This document shows, piece after piece, positions 19,976-30,400 of a stretch of 64,000 bases of DNA (position 1 is the first letter of the stretch; every line of letters starts with the position of its first letter). The translations under genes were made by a program, and so were the position numbers. Below the pieces are notes generated by a model. The model made no database searches and had not been told where the DNA came from. It saw only the letters and a program-made list of their open reading frames with translations. Source of the DNA: Streptococcus hyovaginalis DSM 12219 (GTDB lineage: Bacteria > Bacillota > Bacilli > Lactobacillales > Streptococcaceae); NCBI RefSeq assembly GCF_000420785.1, contig NZ_ATVP01000003.1, positions 151,260-215,259 of the forward strand, given 5' to 3'.

Positions 19976-20830
19976 ATGATGATGAATTTTACGTCACCTT
20001 TTGTATATCTAGCCTCTGAAAAAGTATCTAGCGATAGCCTTTTTGAAGGGTTTCAAGTGGATTTAGAATCAACCGCCAACTTGGTTAAGTCACTAGCGGA
20101 CTTTAATCCGACGGTTTGGTCTTACATGACAGCCATTACAAAGGGGATTATGCAGCCCTTGGGAGTAGCTATTCTTGCGGTTGTTCTCGTACTCGAATTT
20201 TCAAAAATGGCCAAGAAAATCGCAAACTCAGGTGGTGCAATGACCTTTGAAGCCATAGCACCTATGATTGTCAGCTACATCATGGTTGCGGTCGTGATTA
20301 CCAATACGACGGTTATTGTGGAAGCCATTATTGCCCTTGCTTCTTATGTTATTGAACAAGTGGCAAGTCTTGTCACGAATGGTGGTGCTAATTACGATAC
20401 CATATCAGGCATTAAGGGATCTGGAATTGTAGGAAAAATGATTATTGGCTTTTTTGCGATTCTCATTTGGTTGGTACGAATGGCCAGCATCATGGTTGTC
20501 AATATCTTGATTACCATTCGCTTTATCCAACTCTATCTGATGATACCTTTTGCTCCTGTTACCATTCCAACCTTTCTTAGTGATGACTGGAGAAGTGTAG
20601 GGATTGGCTACCTTAAGAATATAATGGTCTATGCCGTTCAAGGTATTTTGATTTTTCTAATTGTATCTCTTGTTCCCTTGTTTGAATCGGCTGGAAAGAT
20701 TGCCGTATCAAATGGAGCTGGAGTCATGGAATCACTTGCCATTATGTTTGGTGGCTTGGTACAGGCCATATTGTTAATCATTGCCTTAGTTGGCAGTCAA
20801 CGAACCGCCCGAAGTATTTTGGGGATGTAG
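19976..20830 (+). CDS. VirB6/TrbL-like polytopic conjugation protein
   Basis: A 284-residue protein with five to six membrane helices (around residues 55-75, 88-115, 155-180, 208-235 and 252-275). It matches the VirB6/TrbL type of inner-membrane channel component in Gram-positive type IV secretion. GGGGAGGACAG precedes the start by about 10 bases. It ends at a hairpin with a T run (20829-20864). Confidence 0.82.
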   Translation: MMMNFTSPFVYLASEKVSSDSLFEGFQVDLESTANLVKSLADFNPTVWSYMTAITKGIMQPLGVAILAVVLVLEFSKMAKKIANSGGAMTFEAIAPMIVSYIMVAVVITNTTVIVEAIIALASYVIEQVASLVTNGGANYDTISGIKGSGIVGKMIIGFFAILIWLVRMASIMVVNILITIRFIQLYLMIPFAPVTIPTFLSDDWRSVGIGYLKNIMVYAVQGILIFLIVSLVPLFESAGKIAVSNGAGVMESLAIMFGGLVQAILLIIALVGSQRTARSILGM

Positions 20831-20864
20831 GAGGAAGGGAGTCATTATCTCGCCTCCTCTTTTT
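20829..20864 (+). terminator. Terminator or attenuator between virB6-like gene and prgI
   Basis: Stem AGGAGG / CCTCCT with inner GAG / CTC, followed by CTTTTT. It lies inside the conjugation operon and probably reduces rather than ends transcription into prgI. Confidence 0.6.
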
Positions 20865-20891
20865 ATAGCTTACTTAGATTGGAGAACATTT

Positions 20892-21245
20892 ATGAACACT
20901 CGTGTCTTTAAGGACATCTCAAAGGTTCAACACAGGGCATGGCTAGGATTTACAACTAGACAGGTTATTTTTGTATTTCCAGCCGTCGCCCTAACCATTT
21001 TGGTATTGGGCTTGAACCTATTTTACTGGCAATTTGGGGATTGGTTTGTCTATGGTTTTGTTTTTAGCTTTACCATTCCACTCATGTTATTTGGGGTCTA
21101 TCGCCCCAACGATTTACCATTTGAAACCTACCTCAAGTACCGTTTTCATTATGAACTAACAGTACCAGATCGTACATTTACTGGAAGAAAAGGAGACCAA
21201 CGTGAAAAAATTAAAACACTCAATGAAACCAAAGACCTCTTCTAA
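20892..21245 (+). CDS. PrgI-family (VirB3-like) conjugation protein
   Basis: A 117-residue protein with two membrane helices (about 27-42 and 48-67) and the PrgI pattern GVYRPNDLPFETYLKYRFHYEL. PrgI proteins are the VirB3-like partners of the VirB4 ATPase. GGAGAACATTT precedes the ATG at 20892. Its end overlaps the VirB4 gene by 44 bases. Confidence 0.85.
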   Translation: MNTRVFKDISKVQHRAWLGFTTRQVIFVFPAVALTILVLGLNLFYWQFGDWFVYGFVFSFTIPLMLFGVYRPNDLPFETYLKYRFHYELTVPDRTFTGRKGDQREKIKTLNETKDLF

Positions 21246-23553
21246 TGACAAAAATCAAAAGACGAAAACACAGAAGCAGGAGATCAGACCTTCTACCGTA
21301 AATACGTTAGCCTATCAAGGGCTTTTTCAGAATGGCCTTATGCAGGTCAGTCCAACCTATTTCTCACAAACCTATCTTTTAGGAGATGTTAATTATCAAA
21401 CAGTTGGCTTAGATGATAAGGGAGCTATCGTGGAGAAATATTCCGATTTAATCAATTCACTGGATGATAAGACTAATTTCCAACTGACCATCTTCAATCA
21501 AAAAGTTAATTTGGAAAAATTCCGTAAGAGTATTCTCTATCCCTTACAGGAAGATGGGTTTGATGCTTATCGTGATGAATTGAATCGTATGATGGATGCC
21601 AACTTAGAGGCGGGTGAGAACAACTTTTCAGCTGTCAAGTTTCTTTCATTTGGCAAGAGCGACCAAACACCAAAACTAGCTTTTCGTTCTCTGTCACAAA
21701 TTGGAGAATATTTCAAGAGTGGCTTTTCAGAGATTGATGTATCTCTTGGTCTGCTCGGTGGAGAGGAGCGAGTGAATGTCCTTGCGGATATGTTACGAGG
21801 TGAAAATCATTTACCGTTCTCTTACAAGGATTTAACCCTCTCAGGTCAATCCACCAAACACTTTATTGCCCCAACCTACCTTTCCTTTAAACACAAGAAT
21901 CATATTGAATTGGACGATCGTTTATTACAGATTGTTTATGTTCGTGACTATGGCATGGAGTTAGGGGATAAATTTATTCGTGACCTCATGCAGTCAGATT
22001 TGGAAGTGATGATTAGCCTACATGCTAAAGGCTCTACCAAGTCTGAAACCATGACCAAGCTGCGAACCAAGAAAACCTTGATGGAATCGCAAAAGATTGG
22101 GGAACAACAAAAGATGGCTCGGACAGGTATCTATTTGGAGAAGGTCGGGCATGTTCTTGAGAACAACATCGATGAAGCTGAAGCTCTTCTTCAAACCATG
22201 ACCCAAACAGGAGATAAACTGTTTGACACCGTATTTCTAATTGGCGTGCTGGCGGATACTGAAGATCAACTCAAACAATCTCTTGATATTATCAAGCAAG
22301 TGGCAGGGTCTAATGATATGATTATTGATAATTTGACTTATATGCAAGAAGCTGCCTTTAATAGTCTCTTGCCATTTGGGAAGAACTATCTTGAAGGTGT
22401 TTCTCGGTCTCTATTGACTTCAAACATTGCCGTGAATGCACCTTGGACTTCTGTTGATATTCAGGACAAGGGTGGGAAATTTTATGGCATCAATCAAATC
22501 TCAAGTAATATCATCAGTATTGACCGTGGCAAGTTAAATACTCCGTCAGGTTTGATTTTAGGGACTTCTGGAGCTGGCAAAGGGATGGCGACAAAACATG
22601 AAATCATCTCTACAAAGCTCAAGGAAGCAGATAGTGATACTGAAATTATTATTGTTGACTCAGAAAACGAGTACAGTATTATCGGTCAAGCCTTTGGTGG
22701 GGAGAGTATTGATATTGCCCCAGATTCTACCACCTTCTTAAATGTCTTAGATCTATCTGATGAGAATATGGATGAGGACCCAGTTAAGGTCAAATCCGAA
22801 TTTCTCTTGTCTTGGATTGGAAAGCTCTTAGACCGCAAAATGGATGGTCGTGAAAAATCCTTGATAGATCGTGTGACAAGACTCACTTATAAGCATTTTG
22901 ACACACCGTCCTTGGTCGAATGGGTCTTTGTCTTAGCTCAACAACCTGAACAGGAAGCTAAGGACTTGGCACTGGATATGGAACTCTATGTGGAAGGGTC
23001 GCTGGACATATTTTCACATCGGACCAATATCAAAACTGACAGTCATTTCCTGATTTACAATGTCAAAAAGTTAGGCGATGAATTAAAACAGATTGCCCTC
23101 ATGGTTATCTTTGACCAGATTTGGAATCGTGTGGTGAAGAATCAAAAACTAGGGAAGAAGACCTGGATTTACTTTGATGAAATGCAGCTTCTCTTATTGG
23201 ACAAGTATGCCTCTGATTTTTTCTTTAAACTCTGGAGTCGTGTCCGTAAGTATGGGGCGATACCGACAGGTATTACTCAGAATGTAGAAACGCTTCTTTT
23301 GGATGCTAATGGCAGACGCATTATTGCCAATAGCGAGTTTATGATTCTTTTAAAACAGGCTAAGAGCGATCGCGAAGAATTGGTACATATGCTTGGACTT
23401 TCCAAGGAATTGGAGAAATACTTGGTCAATCCTGAAAAAGGGGCAGGCTTAATTAAGGCCGGTTCCACCGTTGTTCCATTCAAAAATAAGATTCCACAAC
23501 ACACCAAGCTCTTTGACATCATGAGTACGGACCCTGAAAAAATGAGGACATGA
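21202..23553 (+). CDS. virB4: VirB4/TraE-like conjugation ATPase
   Basis: A 783-residue AAA-like ATPase that powers assembly of the mating pore. Walker A is LGTSGAGKGMAT (about 453-464), where the usual Thr/Ser after the lysine is Gly, as in several PrgJ-type proteins. Walker B is TWIYFDEMQLLL (about 653). The N-terminal region carries the VirB4 pattern YLGDVNYQ to DLTLSGQSTKHFIAPTYLSF. It starts at a GTG 7 bases after AAGGAG; an ATG at 21223 is an alternative. Confidence 0.93.
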   Translation: MKKLKHSMKPKTSSNDKNQKTKTQKQEIRPSTVNTLAYQGLFQNGLMQVSPTYFSQTYLLGDVNYQTVGLDDKGAIVEKYSDLINSLDDKTNFQLTIFNQKVNLEKFRKSILYPLQEDGFDAYRDELNRMMDANLEAGENNFSAVKFLSFGKSDQTPKLAFRSLSQIGEYFKSGFSEIDVSLGLLGGEERVNVLADMLRGENHLPFSYKDLTLSGQSTKHFIAPTYLSFKHKNHIELDDRLLQIVYVRDYGMELGDKFIRDLMQSDLEVMISLHAKGSTKSETMTKLRTKKTLMESQKIGEQQKMARTGIYLEKVGHVLENNIDEAEALLQTMTQTGDKLFDTVFLIGVLADTEDQLKQSLDIIKQVAGSNDMIIDNLTYMQEAAFNSLLPFGKNYLEGVSRSLLTSNIAVNAPWTSVDIQDKGGKFYGINQISSNIISIDRGKLNTPSGLILGTSGAGKGMATKHEIISTKLKEADSDTEIIIVDSENEYSIIGQAFGGESIDIAPDSTTFLNVLDLSDENMDEDPVKVKSEFLLSWIGKLLDRKMDGREKSLIDRVTRLTYKHFDTPSLVEWVFVLAQQPEQEAKDLALDMELYVEGSLDIFSHRTNIKTDSHFLIYNVKKLGDELKQIALMVIFDQIWNRVVKNQKLGKKTWIYFDEMQLLLLDKYASDFFFKLWSRVRKYGAIPTGITQNVETLLLDANGRRIIANSEFMILLKQAKSDREELVHMLGLSKELEKYLVNPEKGAGLIKAGSTVVPFKNKIPQHTKLFDIMSTDPEKMRT

Positions 23554-23554
23554 G

Positions 23555-26356
23555 ATGAAAGAGGATAAAAAGCTAGTTAAACAGGCTAGGCAAAACTTTC
23601 GAAGCAACTTAAAATCAGCCCGTATGCATTATCGGAAAGAAGTTAGGACCTTAAGACAGACTGTTCCTAAAAAAGTCCGATTTCGAAAACCAGCCCAAAA
23701 TTCTCTGTTTCAAGATAAGAAAATAGAGTTAAAAGAAAATCTACTCAGTAGACAAAAGGAAGCAGAAGAGAAGTTTCTAAAGGAAATTACCTATGTTTCT
23801 CCTAGACTGTTGAAGGTAAAGGAAATCAATAACTATCGACTTCCGCAAGCTCAAGAACGTTTGCGGACGGCAAGAAAACATTTGTCAGAAGTGAAACTAA
23901 GGGAAAAGTCAAAATCGGTTAATCCCAAGTTTACTTTCCAAAAAGAAAATTCTTCCCTGAAGTCTCGCTTTCAGTTTCACCAAGAAAAATCATTTGATCG
24001 ACTCAGTGCAGAAAAAGACGTAAGTTCTGCCAAGCGTGAGGTTAAACAACTCAAGAAAGTCCAAAAGACTAAGAAAAACTCTACCAAAGTCAAAGTTGGA
24101 TTAGGCTTAGCTGCATCTGAATCGTTTGACTTGGTATCACAGGATGATGATTTAGATGGACTTAGAACCATGAAGGATACTAGTTTGAAAGCCAGACGCT
24201 ATGGCAGGTTTACTTATCAAGCAGGTAAGGTGGCAGTAAAAAGTGGACAGACTGGTGTGCGGTTTACCAAAACAAAATTTTCTCATGGAAAGGAACGATT
24301 CCAGAACTTCAAAAAGGGAAAAGGATTCACACGCCAGAAACCTCTTAAATCAAGAAGACGCTACCAAACCTTTTTAAAGCTTGCCAAAAAACAAAGTGTC
24401 GCAGGTTTCAAAGGAATCGTCCAAGCCATTAAGGGAAGTATGACTTTCTTTTCTGTACTTGCGGGAAATCCTTTGACTTGGATTGTCTCAGGCACTCTCT
24501 TGATACTCCTTTTGATGATGAGCTTTTTCATGAGTGTCTCAGGTAGCAGTGTCATTCAACAAGATGAGATAGAATTGAGTAAGAGCTACACCCACATGAC
24601 GTGGGAAGATGCGGAGCATACAAGAACCAACGAAAAAGGGATTACCTATTACACCAAAATTGATGAGGTTATGGTTTACATGAATCATCAATACCAAGAC
24701 TATAAGCTTGACGATTTCATGGAAACGGGTGGTGTGACCTACAAATCGTTTCTCAGTCAAGTCTGGATGGACTTAAACGGTGGAGATTCTATTAAATCCA
24801 TGTCTGACTTGTATAAGGAACCTGCTTACAAGCTGTCTGATGAGGACCAGGAAGAGTTAAAGGAGTTGACAGAAGGAGGCAACTATCTAGCCCTTCAAGA
24901 ATTGGACAATCCCTTTCAGGGACAGACCGATGAGGATAGCTTAAGCATGACCTACCGATATGGGTATGAGGTCATTGATGAGAAACCAACGCTTCATCAT
25001 CATATCATCTTAGAAGCAAAAGAAGGTCAAGTCATTGTAGCTCCGATGGATGGCAAGGTATCTCTTGATGGAGAAAACGTTGTTTTGACATCTGGTAAGG
25101 GAGTGAATAAGACTAAACTAACCTTGTTTGGCATTCATTCAGGCCGAGTGAGTGAACATCAACATGTCTTGGCAGGAGATATTATTGGTCAGACCAAAGA
25201 CGGAACGGGTCTAAAAGTCACCTATCAAAAGGTTGATGATGATACGGATAAGTTGGTCTATGTCAATCCAGCTTTCTACTTTCCAAAAGTGATCCAGGTT
25301 CAGACCACCATTCTTCCAACTATCGGTCAGTTTGGTGGCGATGAGTTCGAGAGAGCCAAGGCTATTTATGATTATCTTAAAAGTAAGGGTGCGACAAATC
25401 AAGCTATTGCAGCCATTTTAGGAAATTGGTCGGTAGAATCCTCCATTAATCCAAAACGAGCTGAAGGCGACTATTTATCTCCACCAGTTGGTGCGACAGA
25501 TAGTTCGTGGGATGATGAGGGCTGGCTCTCACTTAATGGTCCAACTATATACAATGGACGTTACCCAAATATTCTCAAACGTGGTTTAGGCTTAGGCCAA
25601 TGGACAGATACCGCGGATGGGTCACGCAGACATACTTTATTGTTGGAATATGCCAAAGGAAAACATCAAAAGTGGTATGACTTAGGGTTACAACTGGATT
25701 TCATGTTGCATGGGGATAGTCCTTATTACACCTACTGGTTAAAGGACTTCTTCAAAAATACAGGTAGTCCAGCTAGTCTTGCCCAACTCTTTCTCATTTA
25801 CTGGGAAGGAAATAGTGGTGATAAGCTACTTGAACGTCAAACACGGGCAAGTGAGTGGTATTACCAAATTGAAAAAGGCTTTAGTCAACCTAACGGTGGG
25901 ACAGCACAAAGTGATCCAAAAGCACTTGAAGCTGTACGAGGAGACCTTTTTGAAAACTCTATTCCAGGAGGTGGTGACGGGATGGGTTACGCTTTCGGCC
26001 AATGTACTTGGGGAGTTGCAGCCCGTATCAATCAACTAGGTCTAAAACTCAAAGGTAAGAATGGTGAGAAGATTCCAATTATCAGTACCATGGGCAATGG
26101 CCAAGATTGGGTACGAACAGCCGCAAGTCTCGGTGGGGAGACAGGGACAAGTCCACAAGCAGGAGCTATTCTTTCCTTTGCGGGAGGAGGACATGGCACA
26201 CCAACAGAATACGGACATGTGGCTTTTGTGGAGAAAGTCTACCCAGATGGTTCATTTCTTATCTCAGAAACCAACTATAATGGCAATCCAAACTATACCT
26301 TCCGTAAATTGTCTGGAGTGGATAGTAGCTTGAGTTTTGCTTATACGACGAAATAA
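23555..26356 (+). CDS. VirB1-like cell-wall hydrolase: lysozyme-like plus CHAP domain
   Basis: A 933-residue bifunctional peptidoglycan hydrolase for opening the wall during mating. A very basic coiled N-terminus (1-290) is cytoplasmic, one membrane helix lies at about 298-330, and the rest is outside. Residues 470-560 resemble a degenerate M23-like beta domain (IVAPMDGKVSLDGENVVL). Residues 590-770 are a phage-tail-lysozyme domain (AAILGNWSVESSINP, with the catalytic E). Residues 805-930 are a CHAP domain with Cys in GQCTWGVAAR and His in YGHVAFVEKV. It closes the main conjugation operon. Confidence 0.9.
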   Translation: MKEDKKLVKQARQNFRSNLKSARMHYRKEVRTLRQTVPKKVRFRKPAQNSLFQDKKIELKENLLSRQKEAEEKFLKEITYVSPRLLKVKEINNYRLPQAQERLRTARKHLSEVKLREKSKSVNPKFTFQKENSSLKSRFQFHQEKSFDRLSAEKDVSSAKREVKQLKKVQKTKKNSTKVKVGLGLAASESFDLVSQDDDLDGLRTMKDTSLKARRYGRFTYQAGKVAVKSGQTGVRFTKTKFSHGKERFQNFKKGKGFTRQKPLKSRRRYQTFLKLAKKQSVAGFKGIVQAIKGSMTFFSVLAGNPLTWIVSGTLLILLLMMSFFMSVSGSSVIQQDEIELSKSYTHMTWEDAEHTRTNEKGITYYTKIDEVMVYMNHQYQDYKLDDFMETGGVTYKSFLSQVWMDLNGGDSIKSMSDLYKEPAYKLSDEDQEELKELTEGGNYLALQELDNPFQGQTDEDSLSMTYRYGYEVIDEKPTLHHHIILEAKEGQVIVAPMDGKVSLDGENVVLTSGKGVNKTKLTLFGIHSGRVSEHQHVLAGDIIGQTKDGTGLKVTYQKVDDDTDKLVYVNPAFYFPKVIQVQTTILPTIGQFGGDEFERAKAIYDYLKSKGATNQAIAAILGNWSVESSINPKRAEGDYLSPPVGATDSSWDDEGWLSLNGPTIYNGRYPNILKRGLGLGQWTDTADGSRRHTLLLEYAKGKHQKWYDLGLQLDFMLHGDSPYYTYWLKDFFKNTGSPASLAQLFLIYWEGNSGDKLLERQTRASEWYYQIEKGFSQPNGGTAQSDPKALEAVRGDLFENSIPGGGDGMGYAFGQCTWGVAARINQLGLKLKGKNGEKIPIISTMGNGQDWVRTAASLGGETGTSPQAGAILSFAGGGHGTPTEYGHVAFVEKVYPDGSFLISETNYNGNPNYTFRKLSGVDSSLSFAYTTK

Positions 26357-26378
26357 AAATATTAGAATACTTGTCTTC

Positions 26379-26410
26379 TTGTCCCAAATGTTGTATGATA
26401 TTGGGGACAA
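26379..26410 (+). repeat. Inverted repeat without T run after the hydrolase gene
   Basis: TTGTCCC / GGGACAA with an 18-base spacer. It may slow decay of the upstream mRNA or bind a protein. Confidence 0.4.
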
Positions 26411-26450
26411 AGTGGTCATCTCATCTAAACTTTAAGCGTGAACATAGGTG

Positions 26451-26479
26451 TTGACAAATAAGGAATTATCCCGTATAAT
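26451..26479 (+). promoter_or_regulatory. Consensus sigma-70 promoter of the structured RNA
   Basis: TTGACA (26451) and TATAAT (26474) with a 17-base spacer, a perfect consensus. Predicted start near 26486. Confidence 0.9.
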
Positions 26480-26485
26480 AAGGAT

Positions 26486-26683
26486 AAATAAAGATTATAA
26501 ATTACTTGTGGGCTAGTGGATATGGTCTGCACCCGCCTGTGGGCTCCGCACTCAGTTCAAACTGTTTGTTGAGAAAAAGAATAGCAGGACTGCCTACCCT
26601 TGAGGAATAGATAGGGCATATCTAGCGTGAGGTGAAACTCAATACGTGGAAGAGAAGGAAGCACCTGCTTCCTTCTCTTTTTT
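26486..26683 (+). ncRNA. Structured RNA of about 200 nt ending in a strong terminator
   Basis: The stretch 26357-26697 has no gene. Downstream of the consensus promoter lies a GC-rich island in AT-rich DNA that folds locally. A long-range helix pairs GCTA and GATATG (26512-26524, GTG bulge) with CATATC-TAGC (26617-26626). Inside it are a hairpin CTCA-CAAA / TTTG-TGAG (26551-26573), CCCT / AGGG (26597-26616) and CCCG / TGGG (26532-26543). A 13-bp terminator closes the 3' end. It could be a trans-acting RNA or a leader of the next gene. I cannot match it to a family; the Rfam NLPC-P60 motif, named for neighbouring wall-hydrolase genes in Streptococcus as I recall, is one candidate. Confidence 0.7.
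26650..26683 (+). terminator. Terminator of the structured RNA
   Basis: Perfect 13-bp stem AAGAGAAGGAAGC / GCTTCCTTCTCTT, loop ACCT, T run of six, only 1 base before the AGGAG of the next gene. Confidence 0.93.
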
Positions 26684-26697
26684 AGGAGAAAAATAAA

Positions 26698-27333
26698 ATG
26701 ACATATACTTTGGAATGGCTCGAGACCTTTGATGGAGAGATTGATATTCTCAATGTCGATATGTCTTGTTTGGCCAATACTATTGAGAAATATGTTTCTC
26801 AGTACAAATACGTTTATCAGACAAATATGGAGAACTATCCTGAAATTGTTCTCTCCGTCCCAAATTCCTCTATTCCCCATCTATTAGGATTATCAAGAGA
26901 TCATCATGTCAATTTACCAACTAATAATGCAGGGAGTATTTTTGAAGGATTAAAGGATGATTGGACATTGCAGCGTCTAAATAAGGCTGATAATGGATGG
27001 TTTAGTGAAAATAAATTCAAAATCGTTGGCACATTACTACTTTATCAAATGTTACATGTGATGGAATGTAAATTTTATACAACGGATGGTATTTTGAATA
27101 GAAAAGTTGGTAAACGATTTAGAAGAGATAATATTTATTTTGTGGTCTTCAAATTAAGTAATGGTATTAGTTATACCGTTGAATTATCACATGAACAAGG
27201 AAATCAATACTTTCCAAGAAGTCTTAAAATCAACGACACCTTAATTACAAATTGTAGAGAAATAGAGCTGAAACTTGTTGACAAGAAACGCTTTAAGACT
27301 GCTAAAGTTAGAAAGGTTAATTGGCCGTCTTAA
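26698..27333 (+). CDS. PBECR-like putative nuclease
   Basis: A 211-residue protein. IPHLLGLSRDHHVNLP (about residues 59-74) and the C-terminal strands IYFVVFKLSNGISYTVELSHEQG resemble PBECR4-type proteins (phage-Barnase-EndoU-ColicinE5/D-RelE-like nuclease). This is recognition by eye, and no catalytic residue can be named with confidence. AGGAG lies 9 bases before the ATG, directly after the terminator of the structured RNA. Expression therefore depends on read-through. A weak terminator follows at 27366. It could be a toxin, a phage-defence effector or a protein of transfer. Confidence 0.5.
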   Translation: MTYTLEWLETFDGEIDILNVDMSCLANTIEKYVSQYKYVYQTNMENYPEIVLSVPNSSIPHLLGLSRDHHVNLPTNNAGSIFEGLKDDWTLQRLNKADNGWFSENKFKIVGTLLLYQMLHVMECKFYTTDGILNRKVGKRFRRDNIYFVVFKLSNGISYTVELSHEQGNQYFPRSLKINDTLITNCREIELKLVDKKRFKTAKVRKVNWPS

Positions 27334-27365
27334 TGTAAAAATTGATATGCTGATAATCAGGTCAT

Positions 27366-27388
27366 CCACTTTTATGGGTGGCTTTTTT
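27366..27388 (+). terminator. Weak terminator after the PBECR-like gene
   Basis: Stem CCAC / GTGG with an 8-base loop, followed by CTTTTTT. Confidence 0.5.
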
Positions 27389-27404
27389 CTTTTCCCTGAA
27401 CTGA

Positions 27405-27439
27405 TTGTGATAACAAAATCAAGCCTTCTTTTTTATGAT
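27405..27439 (+). promoter_or_regulatory. Copy 2 of repeated ICE promoter motif, before the adhesin operon
   Basis: TTGTGATAACAAAATCAAG (27405-27423), with TATGAT at 27434, again 29 bases from motif start. Confidence 0.65.
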
Positions 27440-27491
27440 GAGGAAAGAGTGACAGTTTGTTGCTACATAAAAAAGAAAAGAAGGACTATTT

Positions 27492-30400
27492 ATGACCAAA
27501 ACATGTAATCATCACATTCTTGTCAATCAGGAAAAAGGCGAGAAACACGTCTTTCGCAAGAGTAAAAAATATCGCACTCTATGTTCCGTTGCCCTTGGAA
27601 CTATGGTGACCGGTGTTGTTGCTTGGGGAGGTACGGTTGCACATGCTGATGAAGTCACATCATCAGTTGACACCGCCATTCAACGAACGGAGAATCCAGC
27701 CACAAATTTACCAGAAGCACAGCCAAACCCTGTATCTGAACAAACTGAAAGTTTAGCGTTAACTGGACAATCTAACGGTGCAATTGCAGTCACCGTACCA
27801 CATGATACGGTAACAAAAGCAGTTGAAGAGGCAAAGGTTGCAGGTGTTTCTACGGTTGAAGATAGCCCAATGGATTTGGGAAATACAAGATCTGCGGCAG
27901 AAACCAACCAACAAATTTCAAAAGCTGAAGCAGATGCCCAAAACCAAGTTGAGGCTATCAATGAAGTCACTAAAACCTACAAAGCTGACAAAGCGACATA
28001 CGAATCGAATAAAGCCCGCATTGAACAAGAAAATAAGGAGCTGTCACAGGCCTACGAAGGGGCCAACCAAACTGGTAAAGAGACAAATGCTTGGGTTGAT
28101 ACCAAAGTCAATGACCTAAAAAGTCGGTATGTAGATGCTGATGTGACAGTAATTGAACAAGTAGTTTCATCAGGAAATGGGACATCTGTACTTGACTATA
28201 CAAACTATGGCAAGGCTGTTGAAACCATTCAATCAACTAACGAACAAGCTGTAGCAGATTATCTAACAAAGAAAACAAAGGCAGATGATATTGTTGCGAA
28301 AAATCAGGCCATTCAAAAAGAAAATGAAGCTGGACTTGCTAAGGCAAAGGCAGATAATGAAGCCATTGAAAGGCGTAATCAGGCTGGTCAAGCAGCTGTT
28401 GATGCTGAAAACCGTGCAGGTCAAGCCGCAGTAGATCAAGCTAATAAGGAGAAACAACAATTCGTTTCAGATCGTGCAGCCGAGATTGAAGCCATTACCA
28501 AACGTAATAAAGAAAAAGAAGCCGCAGCCAGAAAAGAGAATGAAGCGATTGATGCCTATAATGCCAAAGAAATGGAACGCTATCAACGTGACTTGGCCGA
28601 GATTTCAAAAGGTGAAGAAGGTTATATTTCTGAAGCCCTTGCTCAAGCCCTCAATCTCAATAACGGTGAGCCACAAGCACAACATGGAGCAATTACCCGA
28701 AATCCTAATCAGATCATTTCAACTGGTGATGCCATGCTGGGTGGCTACTCAAGAATTTTGGATTCAACAGGATTCTTTGTCTATGACAGCTTCAAAACAG
28801 GTGAGACTCTTAGTTTTAACTATCAAAATCTCCAAAATGCACGATTTGATGGGAAAAAGATTAGTCGTGTGACTTACGATATTACCAACCTTGTATCACC
28901 AGCTGGAACCAATGCCGTGAAATTGGTTGTACCAAACGATCCCACAGAGGGTTTTATTGCCTATCGAAATGACGGAAATGGTGACTGGCGAACAGACAAG
29001 ATGGAGTTTCGTGTAGTTGCTAAGTATTTCTTGGAAGACGGAACGCAGGTCACTTTTTCTAAAGAGAAACCAGGTGTCTTCACGCATTCTTCCCTGAATC
29101 ATAATGACATTGGTTTAGAATATGTTAAAGATTCAACTGGGAAATTTGTGCCGATTAATGGTTCAACCGTTCAAGTGACTAATGAAGGTCTGGCCCGTTC
29201 GTTGGGTTCCAACCGTGCAAGCGATTTGAATTTACCTGAAGAATGGGATACCACATCAAGTCGTTATGCTTATAAAGGAGCTATTGTCTCAACGGTCACA
29301 TCAGGCAATACCTATACAGTCACCTTTGGGCAAGGCGATATGCCACAGAATGTTGGATTGTCTTACTGGTTTGCCTTAAATACCCTACCAGTGGCACGTA
29401 CAGTAACACCATATAGTCCCAAACCTCATGTAACGGTGGAACTTGAACCCATTCCAGAACCTATTACGGTAACACCAGATATCTATACACCAAAAACATT
29501 TACACCAGAAAAGCCTGTAACCTTCACACCAAAGCCTTTGGAAGAAGTAGTGCAGCCTAGTCTGTCCTTGACCAAAGTAACCTTACCTGTCAAACTTATT
29601 CCAAAAGAACTTCCAACGCCACCACAAGTACCCACTGTCCATTATCATGCGTACCGTTTGACGACAACTCCAGAGATTATGAAAGAAGTGGTCAATAGTG
29701 ACCAAGCTAATCTTCATGAGAAAACTGTCGCAAAAGATTCAACGGTGATTTATCCCTTAACAGTTGATGTCTTATCGCCCAATCGTGCCCAAACGACTAG
29801 TCTCATTTTTGAGGACTACTTGCCTGCTGGTTACCTCTTTGATAAGGAAACAACACAAAAAAAGAATGGAAACTATGTCCTTAGCTTTGATGAGACTAAG
29901 AATTTTGTGACCTTGACCGCAAAGGAAAACTTGTTGCAGGAGGTAAATAAAGATTTAACCAAGGTTTATCAACTGAACGCTCCAAAACTCTATGGTTCTG
30001 TTCAAAATGATGGGGCAACCTATTCCAATAGTTACAAACTCCTTTTGAACAAGGGTACAATCAATGCTTACACAGTCACTTCAAATGTTGTAACGGTTCG
30101 TACACCAGGTGATGGGGAGACAACCACGCTCATTACACCAGATAAAAACAATGAAAATGCGGATGGTGTCCTCATTAATGACACGGTCGTAGCCCTTGGC
30201 ACAATCAACCACTACCAATTGATTTGGGATTTGGACCAGTATCATGGAGATCGTTCTGCTAAAGACACAATTGCACGAGGCTTCTTCTTTGTGGACGACT
30301 ACCCAGAGGAAGTGCTTGATGTGGTGGAAAATGGCACGGCTATTACAACCCTTGACGGTCAGAAGGTATCAGGAATTACGGTTAAAAACTATGCTTCCCT

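Noticed and set aside
26557..26880. Minus-strand ORF of 107 residues across the structured RNA
   Set aside because: It runs antisense through the terminator and the PBECR-like gene and has no ribosome-binding site.
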